Shown here piece by piece: positions 16,951-25,457 of a DNA stretch of 64,000 nt (position 1 is its first letter; each line of letters starts with the position of its first letter). The notes under the pieces were generated by a model. That model was given only the letters and a program-made list of their open reading frames with translations. It ran no database searches and was not told the origin of the DNA. Source of the stretch: RGIG4608 sp045643885 (GTDB taxonomy: Bacteria > Bacillota > Clostridia > Oscillospirales > CAG-272); assembly GCA_045643885.1 (NCBI GenBank), contig JAZRFY010000026.1, forward strand, positions 1 through 64,000, in the 5' to 3' direction. Both the position numbers and the translations under genes were made by a program.

Positions 16951-19755
16951 ATGAAAAACTTTACTTTTACCAATAAGGTAAGATTTGACTCCTGTGGCTA
17001 TGACGTGTACGAATACGATCATATAAGCGGAGCAAAGCTTATCTACATTGACTCAGGTACAGAGGAAAAATCCTTCTGTGCAGCATTCAAGACAATTCCA
17101 GATGATTCAACAGGTGTATTCCATATTCTCGAGCACTCCGTTCTTGACGGATCTAAAAACTATCCTATGAACTCTCCGTTCTTGTTTATGCTCAAGAACT
17201 CTATGAATACCTTCCTTAATGCAATGACATTCAAGGGTAAGACAATGTACCCCTGTGCTTCTTGTAACCCCGATGATTTTGAAAATCTTATGAAGGTTTA
17301 TCTTGATGCGGTTTTCAATCCCATTCTTGCTGAAGGCACTTTCTTGAGAGAGGGATGGCACATTGAAAAGGCAGAAAACGGCTTTGATATCAAGGGCGTT
17401 GTCTATAACGAGATGCAGGGTGCAGGCGCTTCTATTCAGCGTCAGCTTTACGGAGCTATGACTGCTGACCTTTACCCCGATACTTATCAGAAATATAACA
17501 GTGGTGGTGAGCCTTCAGTAATTCCTTCTCTCACATACGAAAACTACCTTGCGGCATATAGAAAGTACTATAGCACAGCTAACTGTGTGCTTTTCCTTCG
17601 CGGTAATATGGATCTTGAAAGATATACCGATATCATCGATCAGTGGCTTGCAGGTGCTTCTCAGGAAAGAAGTGAAATCAAGCATACGGTACAAGGGCCT
17701 AATCACAAGGTTTGTGAGCATGAATATCCCATTTCTCCCTCCGAGGATGCAAAGGGAAAGACAAATATCATCTACTCATACAACGTAGGTATGTATAACG
17801 ATGCCGAAAGACAGATGGCTGCCGGTCTTCTTGCAAACTACCTTATGGATAACAACTCGTCTCCCTTGAAGAAGGCGCTCGTTTCAAGTGGTCTTATGCA
17901 GGATGCTGATATTTACGACTCTACCGACGACATTCAAACCTCTTGGGGCTTTGCGGCTTATAATACTGAAAAAGAGCATAGAGATGCTATCAAGCAGATT
18001 ATTGACGATACAATAAAGGGAATTATCGATAACGGTATTGATAAGGAAATCATGCTTTCTCAAATTTCTGCCACAAGCTTCAGAATGAAGGAGCAGAGAA
18101 ATGCCGTAACAGGTCTTTGCATCTACGATTTCATCAATATCGCAAATAACTGCTTCTATAACGTTCCCATCAATACTTATTTTGAGATTGATGAAACGTT
18201 TGAAAAATTTGAGCGTGAGCTTGATAACGGCTATTTTGAAAATCTTCTTCGTGAGATTTTCTTTGAAAACGATATTACTGCGATCTCAGTTCTTGTTCCC
18301 GTACAAAAGGAATCAAGTGAGGCTCACAAGAAGACTGTTGAAGAATATACAGCTCATCTTTCCAATGAAGTTAAGGAGGCTGCACATCAGAGATTTATAG
18401 ACGGCACTCAAGAAGCGATGGATCGCGATACTCCCGAAGCAATTGCAAAAATGCCCACTCTTTCACTCGATAAGCTCACAAAAGAGCTTCCTAAAAAGGA
18501 ATTTATGCCCGAAGGCAAGGTTCTTTATACTCCCGCATCAACTAACGGTGTGGCATATTACCGATTCTACTTCTCGCTCGCAGGACTTAGCGCAAACGAG
18601 ATTATGACTGTTGAGCTTATTTCCCGTAGCCTAGCGGACTTTGCAACAGAGAACAGTACCCCCTCCGAGCTTTCCAATAAGCTTAATAGATACGCAGGTA
18701 AATGGAAATTTGCCACAACTACAGTTTCTCCCTCTATGAAGAAGTCCGATCCCTATCTTGTAGTAAGTGTTGCATGTCTTGAAAAGAACGCTGAAAAGGC
18801 ACTTGAAATCATCAGTGAAATTCTTACTAAGACAGTTTATGATGAAGAAACTGCCAAAACAGTTCTTGCTCGCGAGCTCAATAACACAAGAATGCAGTTC
18901 ATGGGCAACGGTGTAGGACTTGCTCTTAACACAAGTGAATCCCTTATTTCTGCAAGTGGATATTACAGTGTTCTTACAGGAGGATACCCCTTGTTTGCAA
19001 AGATTCAGGAGCTTTCAAACGAGCCCAAAGCCTTTTGCGAAGGTGCAAAAGCACTTCTTTCCAGAGTATTTAACGAATCAAATCTTTGCTACACAGGTCT
19101 TACTGGCAATAAAGAGCTTCTTGCACATTCTCTTGATCTTCCCATGGGAGAAAAGCTTGAGGGTGCAACACTCGTTAATCCCGATTGTAAGAAGGTTGCT
19201 TATGCAATTCCCGCAGGAATCAGCTTTAACGTTCGTTCACTCGACGTAAATGACATCCTTCCTTACAGTGGTAAGCATATGGCACTTTCAAATCTTCTTT
19301 CACTTGGATACTTGTGGCACAACGTCCGTGAGGTTGGCGGTGCTTACGGCACAGGTCTTCGCTTTGCAAGACGAGGAGCTATGAATGTTTATTCATATCG
19401 CGATCCCAAGGTTAAGGAAACGTATGAGCTTTATGACGGTATTGCAAATTATCTTGCAACTAACGAGTTTACCGATGGTGAGATTCTTGGATGCATCATC
19501 AGTACTCTTGCGGATTTCGTAAATCCCAAGTCCGTTGAAATGGAAGGCATTGAAAACGAAATGGGATTCCTTGCAAATTATACCTACGAAGAAAAGGCAC
19601 GTCACATGGCTGAGGTTCTTTCCTTCAGCAAGGAAGATATCAAGTCCTTCGTGCCCATATTTGAAGCGTTCAAATCAAATTGCGCCGAGTGCTCAGTTGG
19701 TAACAGTGATAACCAAGCTGCCTACGGAAAATTTGATGAGATAATTAATATTTGA
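16951..19755 (+). CDS. M16C zinc metalloprotease (PreP/insulinase family)
   Basis: A 934-residue M16C protease made of two fused M16 halves. The inverted zinc motif HxxEH is HILEH near residue 52, with the distal Glu ligand in VVYNEMQGAG near residue 150. Family-typical KNYPMNSPFLFMLKNSMNTF and NAMTFKGKTMYP follow the zinc site. The catalytically helpful Arg/Tyr pair of the C-terminal half is in GGAYGTGLRFARRGAMNVYSYRDP near residue 800. There is no signal peptide, so it probably degrades peptides in the cytoplasm. AAAAGGAG precedes the ATG. It may be co-transcribed with the desulfidase gene; a terminator follows. Confidence 0.93.
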   Translation: MKNFTFTNKVRFDSCGYDVYEYDHISGAKLIYIDSGTEEKSFCAAFKTIPDDSTGVFHILEHSVLDGSKNYPMNSPFLFMLKNSMNTFLNAMTFKGKTMYPCASCNPDDFENLMKVYLDAVFNPILAEGTFLREGWHIEKAENGFDIKGVVYNEMQGAGASIQRQLYGAMTADLYPDTYQKYNSGGEPSVIPSLTYENYLAAYRKYYSTANCVLFLRGNMDLERYTDIIDQWLAGASQERSEIKHTVQGPNHKVCEHEYPISPSEDAKGKTNIIYSYNVGMYNDAERQMAAGLLANYLMDNNSSPLKKALVSSGLMQDADIYDSTDDIQTSWGFAAYNTEKEHRDAIKQIIDDTIKGIIDNGIDKEIMLSQISATSFRMKEQRNAVTGLCIYDFINIANNCFYNVPINTYFEIDETFEKFERELDNGYFENLLREIFFENDITAISVLVPVQKESSEAHKKTVEEYTAHLSNEVKEAAHQRFIDGTQEAMDRDTPEAIAKMPTLSLDKLTKELPKKEFMPEGKVLYTPASTNGVAYYRFYFSLAGLSANEIMTVELISRSLADFATENSTPSELSNKLNRYAGKWKFATTTVSPSMKKSDPYLVVSVACLEKNAEKALEIISEILTKTVYDEETAKTVLARELNNTRMQFMGNGVGLALNTSESLISASGYYSVLTGGYPLFAKIQELSNEPKAFCEGAKALLSRVFNESNLCYTGLTGNKELLAHSLDLPMGEKLEGATLVNPDCKKVAYAIPAGISFNVRSLDVNDILPYSGKHMALSNLLSLGYLWHNVREVGGAYGTGLRFARRGAMNVYSYRDPKVKETYELYDGIANYLATNEFTDGEILGCIISTLADFVNPKSVEMEGIENEMGFLANYTYEEKARHMAEVLSFSKEDIKSFVPIFEAFKSNCAECSVGNSDNQAAYGKFDEIINI

Positions 19756-19768
19756 TAAATAAAAAGAT

Positions 19769-19800
19769 AACGGTGAGGGGCTACCTCACCGTTGTTTTTT
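19769..19800. terminator. Bidirectional terminator between the M16 protease and the esterase
   Basis: A 10-bp stem, AACGGTGAGG (19769-19778) with CCTCACCGTT (19784-19793), then a T-run. It serves the rightward protease, and the leftward esterase ends at its edge. Confidence 0.8.
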
Positions 19801-20621
19801 TATCTTAAATTTTTAAGCCAATTGTCAGCAAGATTTACCCACGAAGATGCAGGATGTGGAGCATTTTCGGGTATATCGCGACACGTTTCGTGGTTAGCAA
19901 GGGAAAGGCCGTGAACTCCATCGGGATAGAGAACCAGCTCGTGCTTAACTCCTGCTTTTTTTAGTGCAGACGCGAAATTCTTTGAGTTTTGAACGGGTAC
20001 TGAATTATCATTTTCAGTGTGCCAAATAAATGCAGGTGGAGTGGTTTCATCAACGTGAAGATCAAGAGAGAAAAGGTCTTTAAGCTCCTTGGATGGGTTT
20101 TCCGTTCCACAAAAATAATGCAATGTACCAAGATGTGTGGGGCATGTTGCCGTAATTACAGGGTATGATAAAACCATTGCATCGGGACGGCATATTTTTG
20201 TGTCAGAACCATCTCCAATTGCCGATTTAACTGCATCGTGATTCCAGTAAACACCGCATGATGCAGCGAGATGGCCACCTGCAGAAAATCCCAATATATA
20301 AACCCTTGAAGGGTCGATATTATATTCTTTTGCGTTATCTCTTATATGCTTGATGGCAAGAGCAGCTTCACACAAGGGACGAAGACCTGATGCCATTTTC
20401 TCAACTGAATATTTCAGCACAAAAGCATTGTATCCTCTTGCTAAAAATTGAACTGCAACAGGCTCGCTTTCACGCTCGGACGTCCATCCGTAACCCCCAC
20501 CCGGGCAAATCAGAATAGCAGGGCGCGGATCGTTGCCAAGTTCAATCGGATTATCCCTTATATAGGTTACAAGATGAGCAGCTTCATCCTGTGGGAAAAT
20601 ATATAATTTATCAAATTTCAT
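19800..20621 (-). CDS. Alpha/beta-hydrolase esterase (BD-FAE / acetyl esterase-like)
   Basis: A 273-residue alpha/beta hydrolase without a signal peptide. The oxyanion-hole strand is AILICPGGGYGW, the nucleophile elbow GFSAGGHLAAS (Ser of G-x-S-x-G near residue 123), the acid is in HTENDNSVPVQNS and the His in YPDGVHGLSLA. The GGGY form is common in esterases that remove acetyl or short acyl groups from sugars. It has its own promoter at 20639-20666 and GAGGTGAT before the ATG. The substrate is unknown. Confidence 0.88.
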   Translation of the reverse strand: MKFDKLYIFPQDEAAHLVTYIRDNPIELGNDPRPAILICPGGGYGWTSERESEPVAVQFLARGYNAFVLKYSVEKMASGLRPLCEAALAIKHIRDNAKEYNIDPSRVYILGFSAGGHLAASCGVYWNHDAVKSAIGDGSDTKICRPDAMVLSYPVITATCPTHLGTLHYFCGTENPSKELKDLFSLDLHVDETTPPAFIWHTENDNSVPVQNSKNFASALKKAGVKHELVLYPDGVHGLSLANHETCRDIPENAPHPASSWVNLADNWLKNLR

Positions 20622-20638
20622 ACCATCACCTCAAATAA

Positions 20639-20666
20639 ATTATAGCATTATTTCCATAAATGTCAA
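20639..20666 (-). promoter_or_regulatory. Sigma-A type promoter of the esterase
   Basis: Read leftward, TTGACA (20661-20666), a 16-base spacer and TATAAT (20639-20644). Just upstream is a 14-bp palindrome, AAAAGTATACTTTT (20670-20683), which could be an operator for this gene or for the divergent gene at 20732. Confidence 0.7.
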
Positions 20667-20731
20667 TATAAAAGTATACTTTTCATCCTTTTGCAGATAA
20701 TAATATCAAAACTTAAAAAGGAGAATAAAAA

Positions 20732-21181
20732 ATGAATAATAATTCAACAAACAGGGATACTGAGCTTTTACAGGACATATATTCTAACGTGAAAATGGGA
20801 TCTGATTCCATCATTAATTTGTTGCCCAAGATCAATGATGAAGAGATGAAATGCTTTATGACCTCTCAGCTCGATAAATACGAGGGGTATGCTCAAAGCG
20901 TAAAGCAAATCCTAAGTGATAAGGGAGTTGAAGTCAAAGAACCCAACCCTCTTTCCAAGCTTGGAGCAAAGATCGGCATGGAGATGAAATCCATGCAAGA
21001 CAGTACCACAAGCCATATGGCTGAGATGATGGTTCAAGGCTCAACGATGGACGTTACCGACCTTTTGCAAAAGGTGAGTGCATATGAAAATTATCCCGAA
21101 TGCAAGGAATCCGTAGCTCTTGCAAAAGAGATAGTTGCTTTTGAAGAGAAAAACATTGAAAAAATGAAGCAGTTTCTTTAA
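20732..21181 (+). CDS. Predicted helical-bundle protein of unknown function
   Basis: A 149-residue soluble protein, predicted almost wholly helical, with heptad-like leucines. No Cys pair is present (single Cys residues only), and there are several Met-rich stretches (MTSQLDKY, MEMKSMQD, MAEMMVQG). The layout is reminiscent of ferritin-like four-helix bundles of the DUF2383 type, but the Glu/His iron ligands cannot be assigned with confidence. AAAAAGGAG precedes the ATG. It stands alone between the divergent esterase and the DUF1858 gene. Confidence 0.65.
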   Translation: MNNNSTNRDTELLQDIYSNVKMGSDSIINLLPKINDEEMKCFMTSQLDKYEGYAQSVKQILSDKGVEVKEPNPLSKLGAKIGMEMKSMQDSTTSHMAEMMVQGSTMDVTDLLQKVSAYENYPECKESVALAKEIVAFEEKNIEKMKQFL

Positions 21182-21208
21182 AAATCTATTATTTTAGTTA
21201 AAATCTGA

Positions 21209-21237
21209 TTGACATGCGCATTAAAATGTTATATAAT
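21209..21237 (+). promoter_or_regulatory. Sigma-A type promoter of the DUF1858 gene
   Basis: TTGACA (21209-21214), a 17-base spacer and TATAAT (21232-21237), a full consensus match. Confidence 0.8.
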
Positions 21238-21271
21238 AATTTATATACTTTTTAGATAGGAGAAACTAATC

Positions 21272-21469
21272 ATGAAGGTAACAAAGGAATCCATCATCGG
21301 TGATGTTCTTGATTTCAACCCCGAGACAGCTCAGTTCTTCTTTGAAATCGGTATGCATTGCCTCGGTTGTCCTGCATCTCGTGGTGAGTGCATTGCTGAT
21401 GCATGCGCAGTTCACGGAACAGATGCTGATAAGCTTGTTGAAAAGATTAACGCATTTCTTGGAAACTAA
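21272..21469 (+). CDS. DUF1858 protein (hybrid-cluster-type redox disulfide domain)
   Basis: A 65-residue protein consisting of one DUF1858 domain. The start VTKESIIGDVLDFNPE is the family pattern, and the active-site-like Cys pair is in GMHCLGCPASRGE, near residues 30-33. Further Cys residues lie at ECIADAC. The family occurs alone or fused to hybrid-cluster proteins and is thought to act as a small redox or metal-handling module. The consensus promoter and a strong terminator make this a separately controlled, probably well-expressed gene. Confidence 0.9.
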   Translation: MKVTKESIIGDVLDFNPETAQFFFEIGMHCLGCPASRGECIADACAVHGTDADKLVEKINAFLGN

Positions 21470-21480
21470 TTAATAAAAAA

Positions 21481-21503
21481 GAGCCTTGCAAAAGGCTCTT
21501 TTT
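21481..21503 (+). terminator. Terminator after the DUF1858 gene
   Basis: GAGCCTT (21481-21487) with AAGGCTC (21492-21498), loop GCAA, followed by TTTTT; A-runs upstream extend the stem. Confidence 0.88.
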
Positions 21504-21517
21504 GCTCTGGAGAGATT

Positions 21518-22201
21518 ATGGAACATATCAAAATTAACGATAGATTATTAACTGCCGTGCCTTTTGTAAGAGAAAATAGAAGATTTGCCGATATCGGTAC
21601 CGATCATGCATATCTCCCGATATATCTTATGGGGCTTTCTAAAATATCTTCGGCAGTGGCAGCTGATATAAATGTCGGACCTTTGGAGAAGGCGCGCGAA
21701 AACATCGAAAAATACGGATATCAGGACTTGATTACAACAGTTCTTTGCGACGGACTTAAAAAGGTGTTTCCCGACTTGGCTGACGATATAGCAATATTCG
21801 GCATGGGTGGTGAGTTGATAGTCAAAATCATTGATGAAGCCCCTTGGGTAAAGGATTCAAGCAAAAGATTGATTCTTCAACCCATGACGCATCCCGAAAA
21901 GCTTAGAGAATACCTCATAAATAACGGATTTGCTATAATCGGTGAGGCGATTTCTTTCGATAGAGGTAAGATATATCAAACGATTTGTGCCGAATATGAC
22001 GGTATCATAAGAGAGCTTGACGTATTAGCACTTCACTACGGAGAATACATTCTCAAGGATAAGAGTGATCTTCTTATTGAGCTTATGAAGGAGATGCAGA
22101 AAAAGCTTGAACGAAAGATAAACGGCAAAGCTGAAGGAAATGAGGATGCTTCATATGAAAAGAACCTTCTTGCGAAAATTACGGAATACATAGAGAGGTA
22201 A
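21518..22201 (+). CDS. trmK: tRNA (adenine-22 N1)-methyltransferase TrmK
   Basis: A 227-residue TrmK, the SAM-dependent enzyme that methylates A22 in bacterial tRNAs. The SAM-binding motif I is RRFADIGTDHAYLPIYL, followed by AADINVGPLEKARENI. The catalytic region includes IFGMGGELIVKII and LILQPMTHPEKLREYL, all standard for the family. Length is normal. GGAGAG is the ribosome site. It sits five bases before the NIF3-type gene, the usual neighbour of trmK in Firmicutes. Confidence 0.93.
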   Translation: MEHIKINDRLLTAVPFVRENRRFADIGTDHAYLPIYLMGLSKISSAVAADINVGPLEKARENIEKYGYQDLITTVLCDGLKKVFPDLADDIAIFGMGGELIVKIIDEAPWVKDSSKRLILQPMTHPEKLREYLINNGFAIIGEAISFDRGKIYQTICAEYDGIIRELDVLALHYGEYILKDKSDLLIELMKEMQKKLERKINGKAEGNEDASYEKNLLAKITEYIER

Positions 22202-22206
22202 TTGCT

Positions 22207-22974
22207 ATGAATATTAATGAACTTAATAGATATATGAACGAGAGAATTCCCAAAACTCTTTCTTGTTCTTGGGATAACGACGGACTTATGTGTTGCCCCG
22301 ATGCTACAAGAGAAGTTAAGAAGGCACTCTTTTGCATGGATGTAACACCCGAAGCAATTGATTATGCAATAGACGGAGGTTATGACGTTATCATTTCTCA
22401 TCACCCCTTGATTTTCAAGGGGGTAAAGACCGTTTCAGGTGACGTTGGAATCCCTGCAAGAATCATCAAGCTTATTAAGAATGACGTTTCAGTTATGTCC
22501 TTCCACACAAGATTTGACGCAGTTGACGGTGGCGTAAATGACGCATTGGCAGAGCTTTTTGAACTTACTGACGTAGAAAAAATCGTTTGTGATGACATTG
22601 AGCTTATGCGAGTTGGTAGTCTCAAAAACGGGATGAATATCGAAGATTTTGTTGAGCTCGTTAAAGAAAAGCTTGGCTGCGAGCACCTGAATTTTGCTTC
22701 AAACGATGGCAAGGTTAAAAGACTTGCCTTGGTTGGCGGCGGTGGTGGAAGCTATATCCACACTGCAGCAAGAGCAGGAGCTGACACGTATCTTTCAGGT
22801 GAAATTGGCTATCACAATATGACTGACTGCAAGGATACTGGCATAAATCTTGTAGAAGCAGGACATTATTTTACTGAAAATCCCACACTCAAAAATCTTG
22901 CGAGATTCGTGCTTGAAGCCGATGCTTCAATTAAGTGCGATTTCTTTGAATCTAATATAATCAAACATATTTAA
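22207..22974 (+). CDS. NIF3/DUF34-family dinuclear metal protein
   Basis: A 255-residue NIF3-like protein of the YqfO type. Metal ligands are seen in VIISHHPLIFKG (His-His), MSFHTRFDAVDGGVNDAL (His, Asp) and NLVEAGHYFTENP (Glu, His) near the C-terminus. The GGGGGSYI segment is a family loop. The protein lacks the PII-like insert carried by longer YqfO forms, so it is a compact version. It is sometimes annotated as a GTP cyclohydrolase type 2 homologue, but the family function is unproven. Co-transcribed with trmK. Confidence 0.92.
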   Translation: MNINELNRYMNERIPKTLSCSWDNDGLMCCPDATREVKKALFCMDVTPEAIDYAIDGGYDVIISHHPLIFKGVKTVSGDVGIPARIIKLIKNDVSVMSFHTRFDAVDGGVNDALAELFELTDVEKIVCDDIELMRVGSLKNGMNIEDFVELVKEKLGCEHLNFASNDGKVKRLALVGGGGGSYIHTAARAGADTYLSGEIGYHNMTDCKDTGINLVEAGHYFTENPTLKNLARFVLEADASIKCDFFESNIIKHI

Positions 22975-22984
22975 GGAGAACTGT

Positions 22985-23674
22985 ATGACGTTTGTTGCAT
23001 CAAACCTTTATGGTAGACTCGATAAATTTGAAAAGCTCATTAAGAAGATAAACCTCAAGGATAGCGATATCCTCTATATTCTTGGAAATATCGTTGACTT
23101 CGGTGAGGATTCTATCGAGCTTGTAAACGAGCTCAGTGCTCAGTATAATGTTTATAGCGTTCTCGGTGAGCACGATTATAAGGCATATCTTTTGCTTTCT
23201 GAATTTGATAGAATCATCAGAGAGGGAGGTGCTCCTTCGGTTAGCTTTTCAAAGGAAATGATCGCTTGGGCGCAAAATGGTGGTCAGGCAACTCTTGAGG
23301 CGTTCAAGAGCGCTGATGCCGATTCTAAAGAGGGATTTCTCGATTATCTTTCCGACCTTCCCGTATTTGAAGAGGTTGATATCAAGGGCAAGCAGTACGT
23401 ACTTACTTGCAGGGGTATTGCAAACTTTGAAGGTGATAAGGATCTCTATGATTATGAGCTTGATTCCTTTATGGAAGGCTATCTTGATATAGAAAAAACT
23501 TACTTTGAAAGCAAGAAAATGGTTGTGGGCTATCTTGATTACGAGCACACTCCCGCAGGACGTGCAGGTAAAATCAATGCTAAAAACAACAATATTGCAC
23601 TTGCTTGCGATATGAGTGAAAACGATGACGTCGTTTGCATTTGCCTTGAGACCAATGATGAATACTATGTGTAA
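22985..23674 (+). CDS. Degenerate metallophosphoesterase-fold protein
   Basis: A 229-residue protein with the layout of a calcineurin-type phosphoesterase but altered metal motifs. The DxH of motif 1 reads ASNLYG (expected SDxHG), GDxxD reads LGNIVDFG, GNHD reads LGEHDY, and the C-terminal GHTP reads YEHTPAG. Thus the first Asp and His, the bridging Asp and the Asn are all replaced. It is in frame, has AAGGAG and sits tightly between the NIF3-type and rRNA-methyltransferase genes, so it is probably a retained pseudoenzyme or an enzyme with changed chemistry. Confidence 0.75.
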   Translation: MTFVASNLYGRLDKFEKLIKKINLKDSDILYILGNIVDFGEDSIELVNELSAQYNVYSVLGEHDYKAYLLLSEFDRIIREGGAPSVSFSKEMIAWAQNGGQATLEAFKSADADSKEGFLDYLSDLPVFEEVDIKGKQYVLTCRGIANFEGDKDLYDYELDSFMEGYLDIEKTYFESKKMVVGYLDYEHTPAGRAGKINAKNNNIALACDMSENDDVVCICLETNDEYYV

Positions 23675-25058
23675 TATAAAGAAAAACGATATCGTGATCC
23701 TTGATATAACCGATATCAATAATCTTGGTGCAGGTGTTTCTCATCTTGAGGACGGAAGAGTTGTTTTCGTTCGAGGAGCAGTCACCGGTGATAAGATAAT
23801 GGCAAAGATCATCAAGGTAAATGCAAATTTTGTAGTTGCTCGTCTTGAAGAGATAATTGTTCCTTCAGATAATCGTGAAACAGAGTGCTTTTGCAATGCA
23901 AGTGAAAGCTGTGGTGGATGCGTATACCGTCATATCACATATGACCACGAAAAAGAGATAAAGAAGAACTACGTAAAGCATGCTTTTATCAAGGCAGGTC
24001 TTTCTGACGTAGTTATCAATGACGTACATACTACAAATCGCACTAAGGCATATAGAAACAAGGCGCAGTACCCATTTGCTATGACAAAGCAGGGAATTGT
24101 TGCAGGCTTTTATGCTAGTAAAACGCATAATGTCGTGCCTGCATTTGACTGTGCGCTTCAACCTGAGATTTTTGGCGAAATACTTAGGGATGTTTGCGAG
24201 TTTGCCAATAAAAAAGCATTTTCCGTTTACAATGAAGAGAGTGGCAAAGGACTTCTTCGTCACCTCTATATGAGAATGGGTGAGCAAACAGGTGAATTGA
24301 TGCTTTGCCTTGTATTGAACGGAGAAAAGCTCCCCTGTGAAGAGGAATTTGTTGCTCTTTTTACTGAAAAATACATCTGTATAAAGAGCATCCAGATCAA
24401 TGTAAATACAAAGAACACCAACGTGGTTTTAGGAGATAAATACAGAACACTTTACGGAACAAGATATATCGAGGATATACTATGCGGTGTAAGGTTCAGA
24501 ATCACTCCCGAATCCTTCTACCAGGTAAATCACGACGGTGCCGAAATGCTCTATAGACTTGCCAAATCCAAGGTAATCGATAGCCTTGATAAGAAGATAT
24601 CACTTGTGGATATGTATTGTGGCACGGGTACTATCGGTCTTTCCATGGCAGACGTTTGTGATGAGCTTGTCGGTGTAGAGATTGTTGAGGGTGCAGTTGA
24701 ATGTGCCAAAATCAATGCCCGGATCAACGGCTTTGAAAATGCAAAATTCTACGCCGGGGATGCCAAGGATATAGAAAGCCTTTTTGCTTCAGTTGAAGCG
24801 CAGCATGGCGAGTTAAATCCCGACGTTGTGGTACTCGATCCCCCAAGAAAGGGCTGCACTCCCGAGGTCATCGAATATCTTTCCTCAAGAGATGTTAAGC
24901 GTATAGTGTACGTATCCTGCGATGCAGACACCTTGGCACGCGATTGCAAGATGTTTGCCTCCTTGGGATATACAATCGGTGAGGTTGATCCTGTAGATAT
25001 GTTCCCGAGAACAGGACACGTTGAAAGTGTCGTTTGTCTGACAAGGAGTAAATTATGA
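23667..25058 (+). CDS. rlmD: 23S rRNA (uracil-C5)-methyltransferase, RlmD/RumA family
   Basis: A 463-residue methyltransferase. The N-terminal TRAM-like RNA-binding domain includes NLGAGVSHLEDGRVVFVRG. The [4Fe-4S] cysteines lie in ECFCNASESCGGCVYRH. The Rossmann motif is MYCGTGTIGLSMA, followed by LDPPRKGC and the catalytic Cys in RIVYVSCDADTLARD. It transfers methyl from SAM to C5 of uridine in 23S rRNA (U1939 type; Firmicutes enzymes may also modify U747). The start at 23667 overlaps the preceding stop by 8 bases; an upstream in-frame ATG pair at 23655/23658 is possible. Translation is probably coupled. Confidence 0.92.
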   Translation: MCNIKKNDIVILDITDINNLGAGVSHLEDGRVVFVRGAVTGDKIMAKIIKVNANFVVARLEEIIVPSDNRETECFCNASESCGGCVYRHITYDHEKEIKKNYVKHAFIKAGLSDVVINDVHTTNRTKAYRNKAQYPFAMTKQGIVAGFYASKTHNVVPAFDCALQPEIFGEILRDVCEFANKKAFSVYNEESGKGLLRHLYMRMGEQTGELMLCLVLNGEKLPCEEEFVALFTEKYICIKSIQINVNTKNTNVVLGDKYRTLYGTRYIEDILCGVRFRITPESFYQVNHDGAEMLYRLAKSKVIDSLDKKISLVDMYCGTGTIGLSMADVCDELVGVEIVEGAVECAKINARINGFENAKFYAGDAKDIESLFASVEAQHGELNPDVVVLDPPRKGCTPEVIEYLSSRDVKRIVYVSCDADTLARDCKMFASLGYTIGEVDPVDMFPRTGHVESVVCLTRSKL

Positions 25059-25333
25059 TACTGTTCAAAAAAACATGCGACATGTGTAAAACTATTAAAA
25101 CGGCAAAGTCGCTAAAAACTACCGAAGAATTTTTTGACATATTAGAAGAACTCAAGAAATTATCTGAAAGTGACGATTACGAATATGTCGGAGGGAATAA
25201 CCCTGCCGACACCATTCGGTATTGGCCTCAAGACGGATTGTGGTATAGAATTAAATGCAAAAACTGCGGCGCGATTTATACTTTGTGGTATGATACATTT
25301 AGAAACAACGGAAGCTTCAAAAAAGGCAAATAA
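25055..25333 (+). CDS. Small CxxC protein of unknown function
   Basis: A 92-residue protein whose ATG overlaps the stop of the rRNA methyltransferase (ATGA). Two CxxC pairs, CDMC near residue 8 and CKNC near residue 69, could bind one zinc. Between them is an acidic helix (EEFFDILEELKKLSESDD). The C-terminal half GLWYRIKCKNCGAIYTLWYDTFRNNGSFKKGK resembles a small beta domain. No family was recognised. Co-translation suggests a link to RNA modification, but that is inference. Confidence 0.7.
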   Translation: MILFKKTCDMCKTIKTAKSLKTTEEFFDILEELKKLSESDDYEYVGGNNPADTIRYWPQDGLWYRIKCKNCGAIYTLWYDTFRNNGSFKKGK

Positions 25334-25334
25334 A

Positions 25335-25390
25335 TATACCTTTTGGAGTTTCCACCCCCGTTTTTGACCGATTTTTATACCTTTTGGAGT
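25335..25390 (+). repeat. Short direct repeat, two copies
   Basis: A 15-base sequence, TATACCTTTTGGAGT, occurs at 25335-25349 and again at 25376-25390 (41-base period) in the gap before the acyltransferase gene. No flanking element explains it. Confidence 0.6.
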
Positions 25391-25401
25391 CTTGACCCAT
25401 A

Positions 25402-25431
25402 TTGAAAACGTTGTTTTAATAACACGATAAT
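25402..25431 (+). promoter_or_regulatory. Promoter candidate of the acyltransferase gene
   Basis: TTGAAA (25402-25407), an 18-base spacer and GATAAT (25426-25431), 26 bases before the ATG. Confidence 0.4.
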
Positions 25432-25457
25432 TTATATTTAAAGGATAGTTTAAATTT

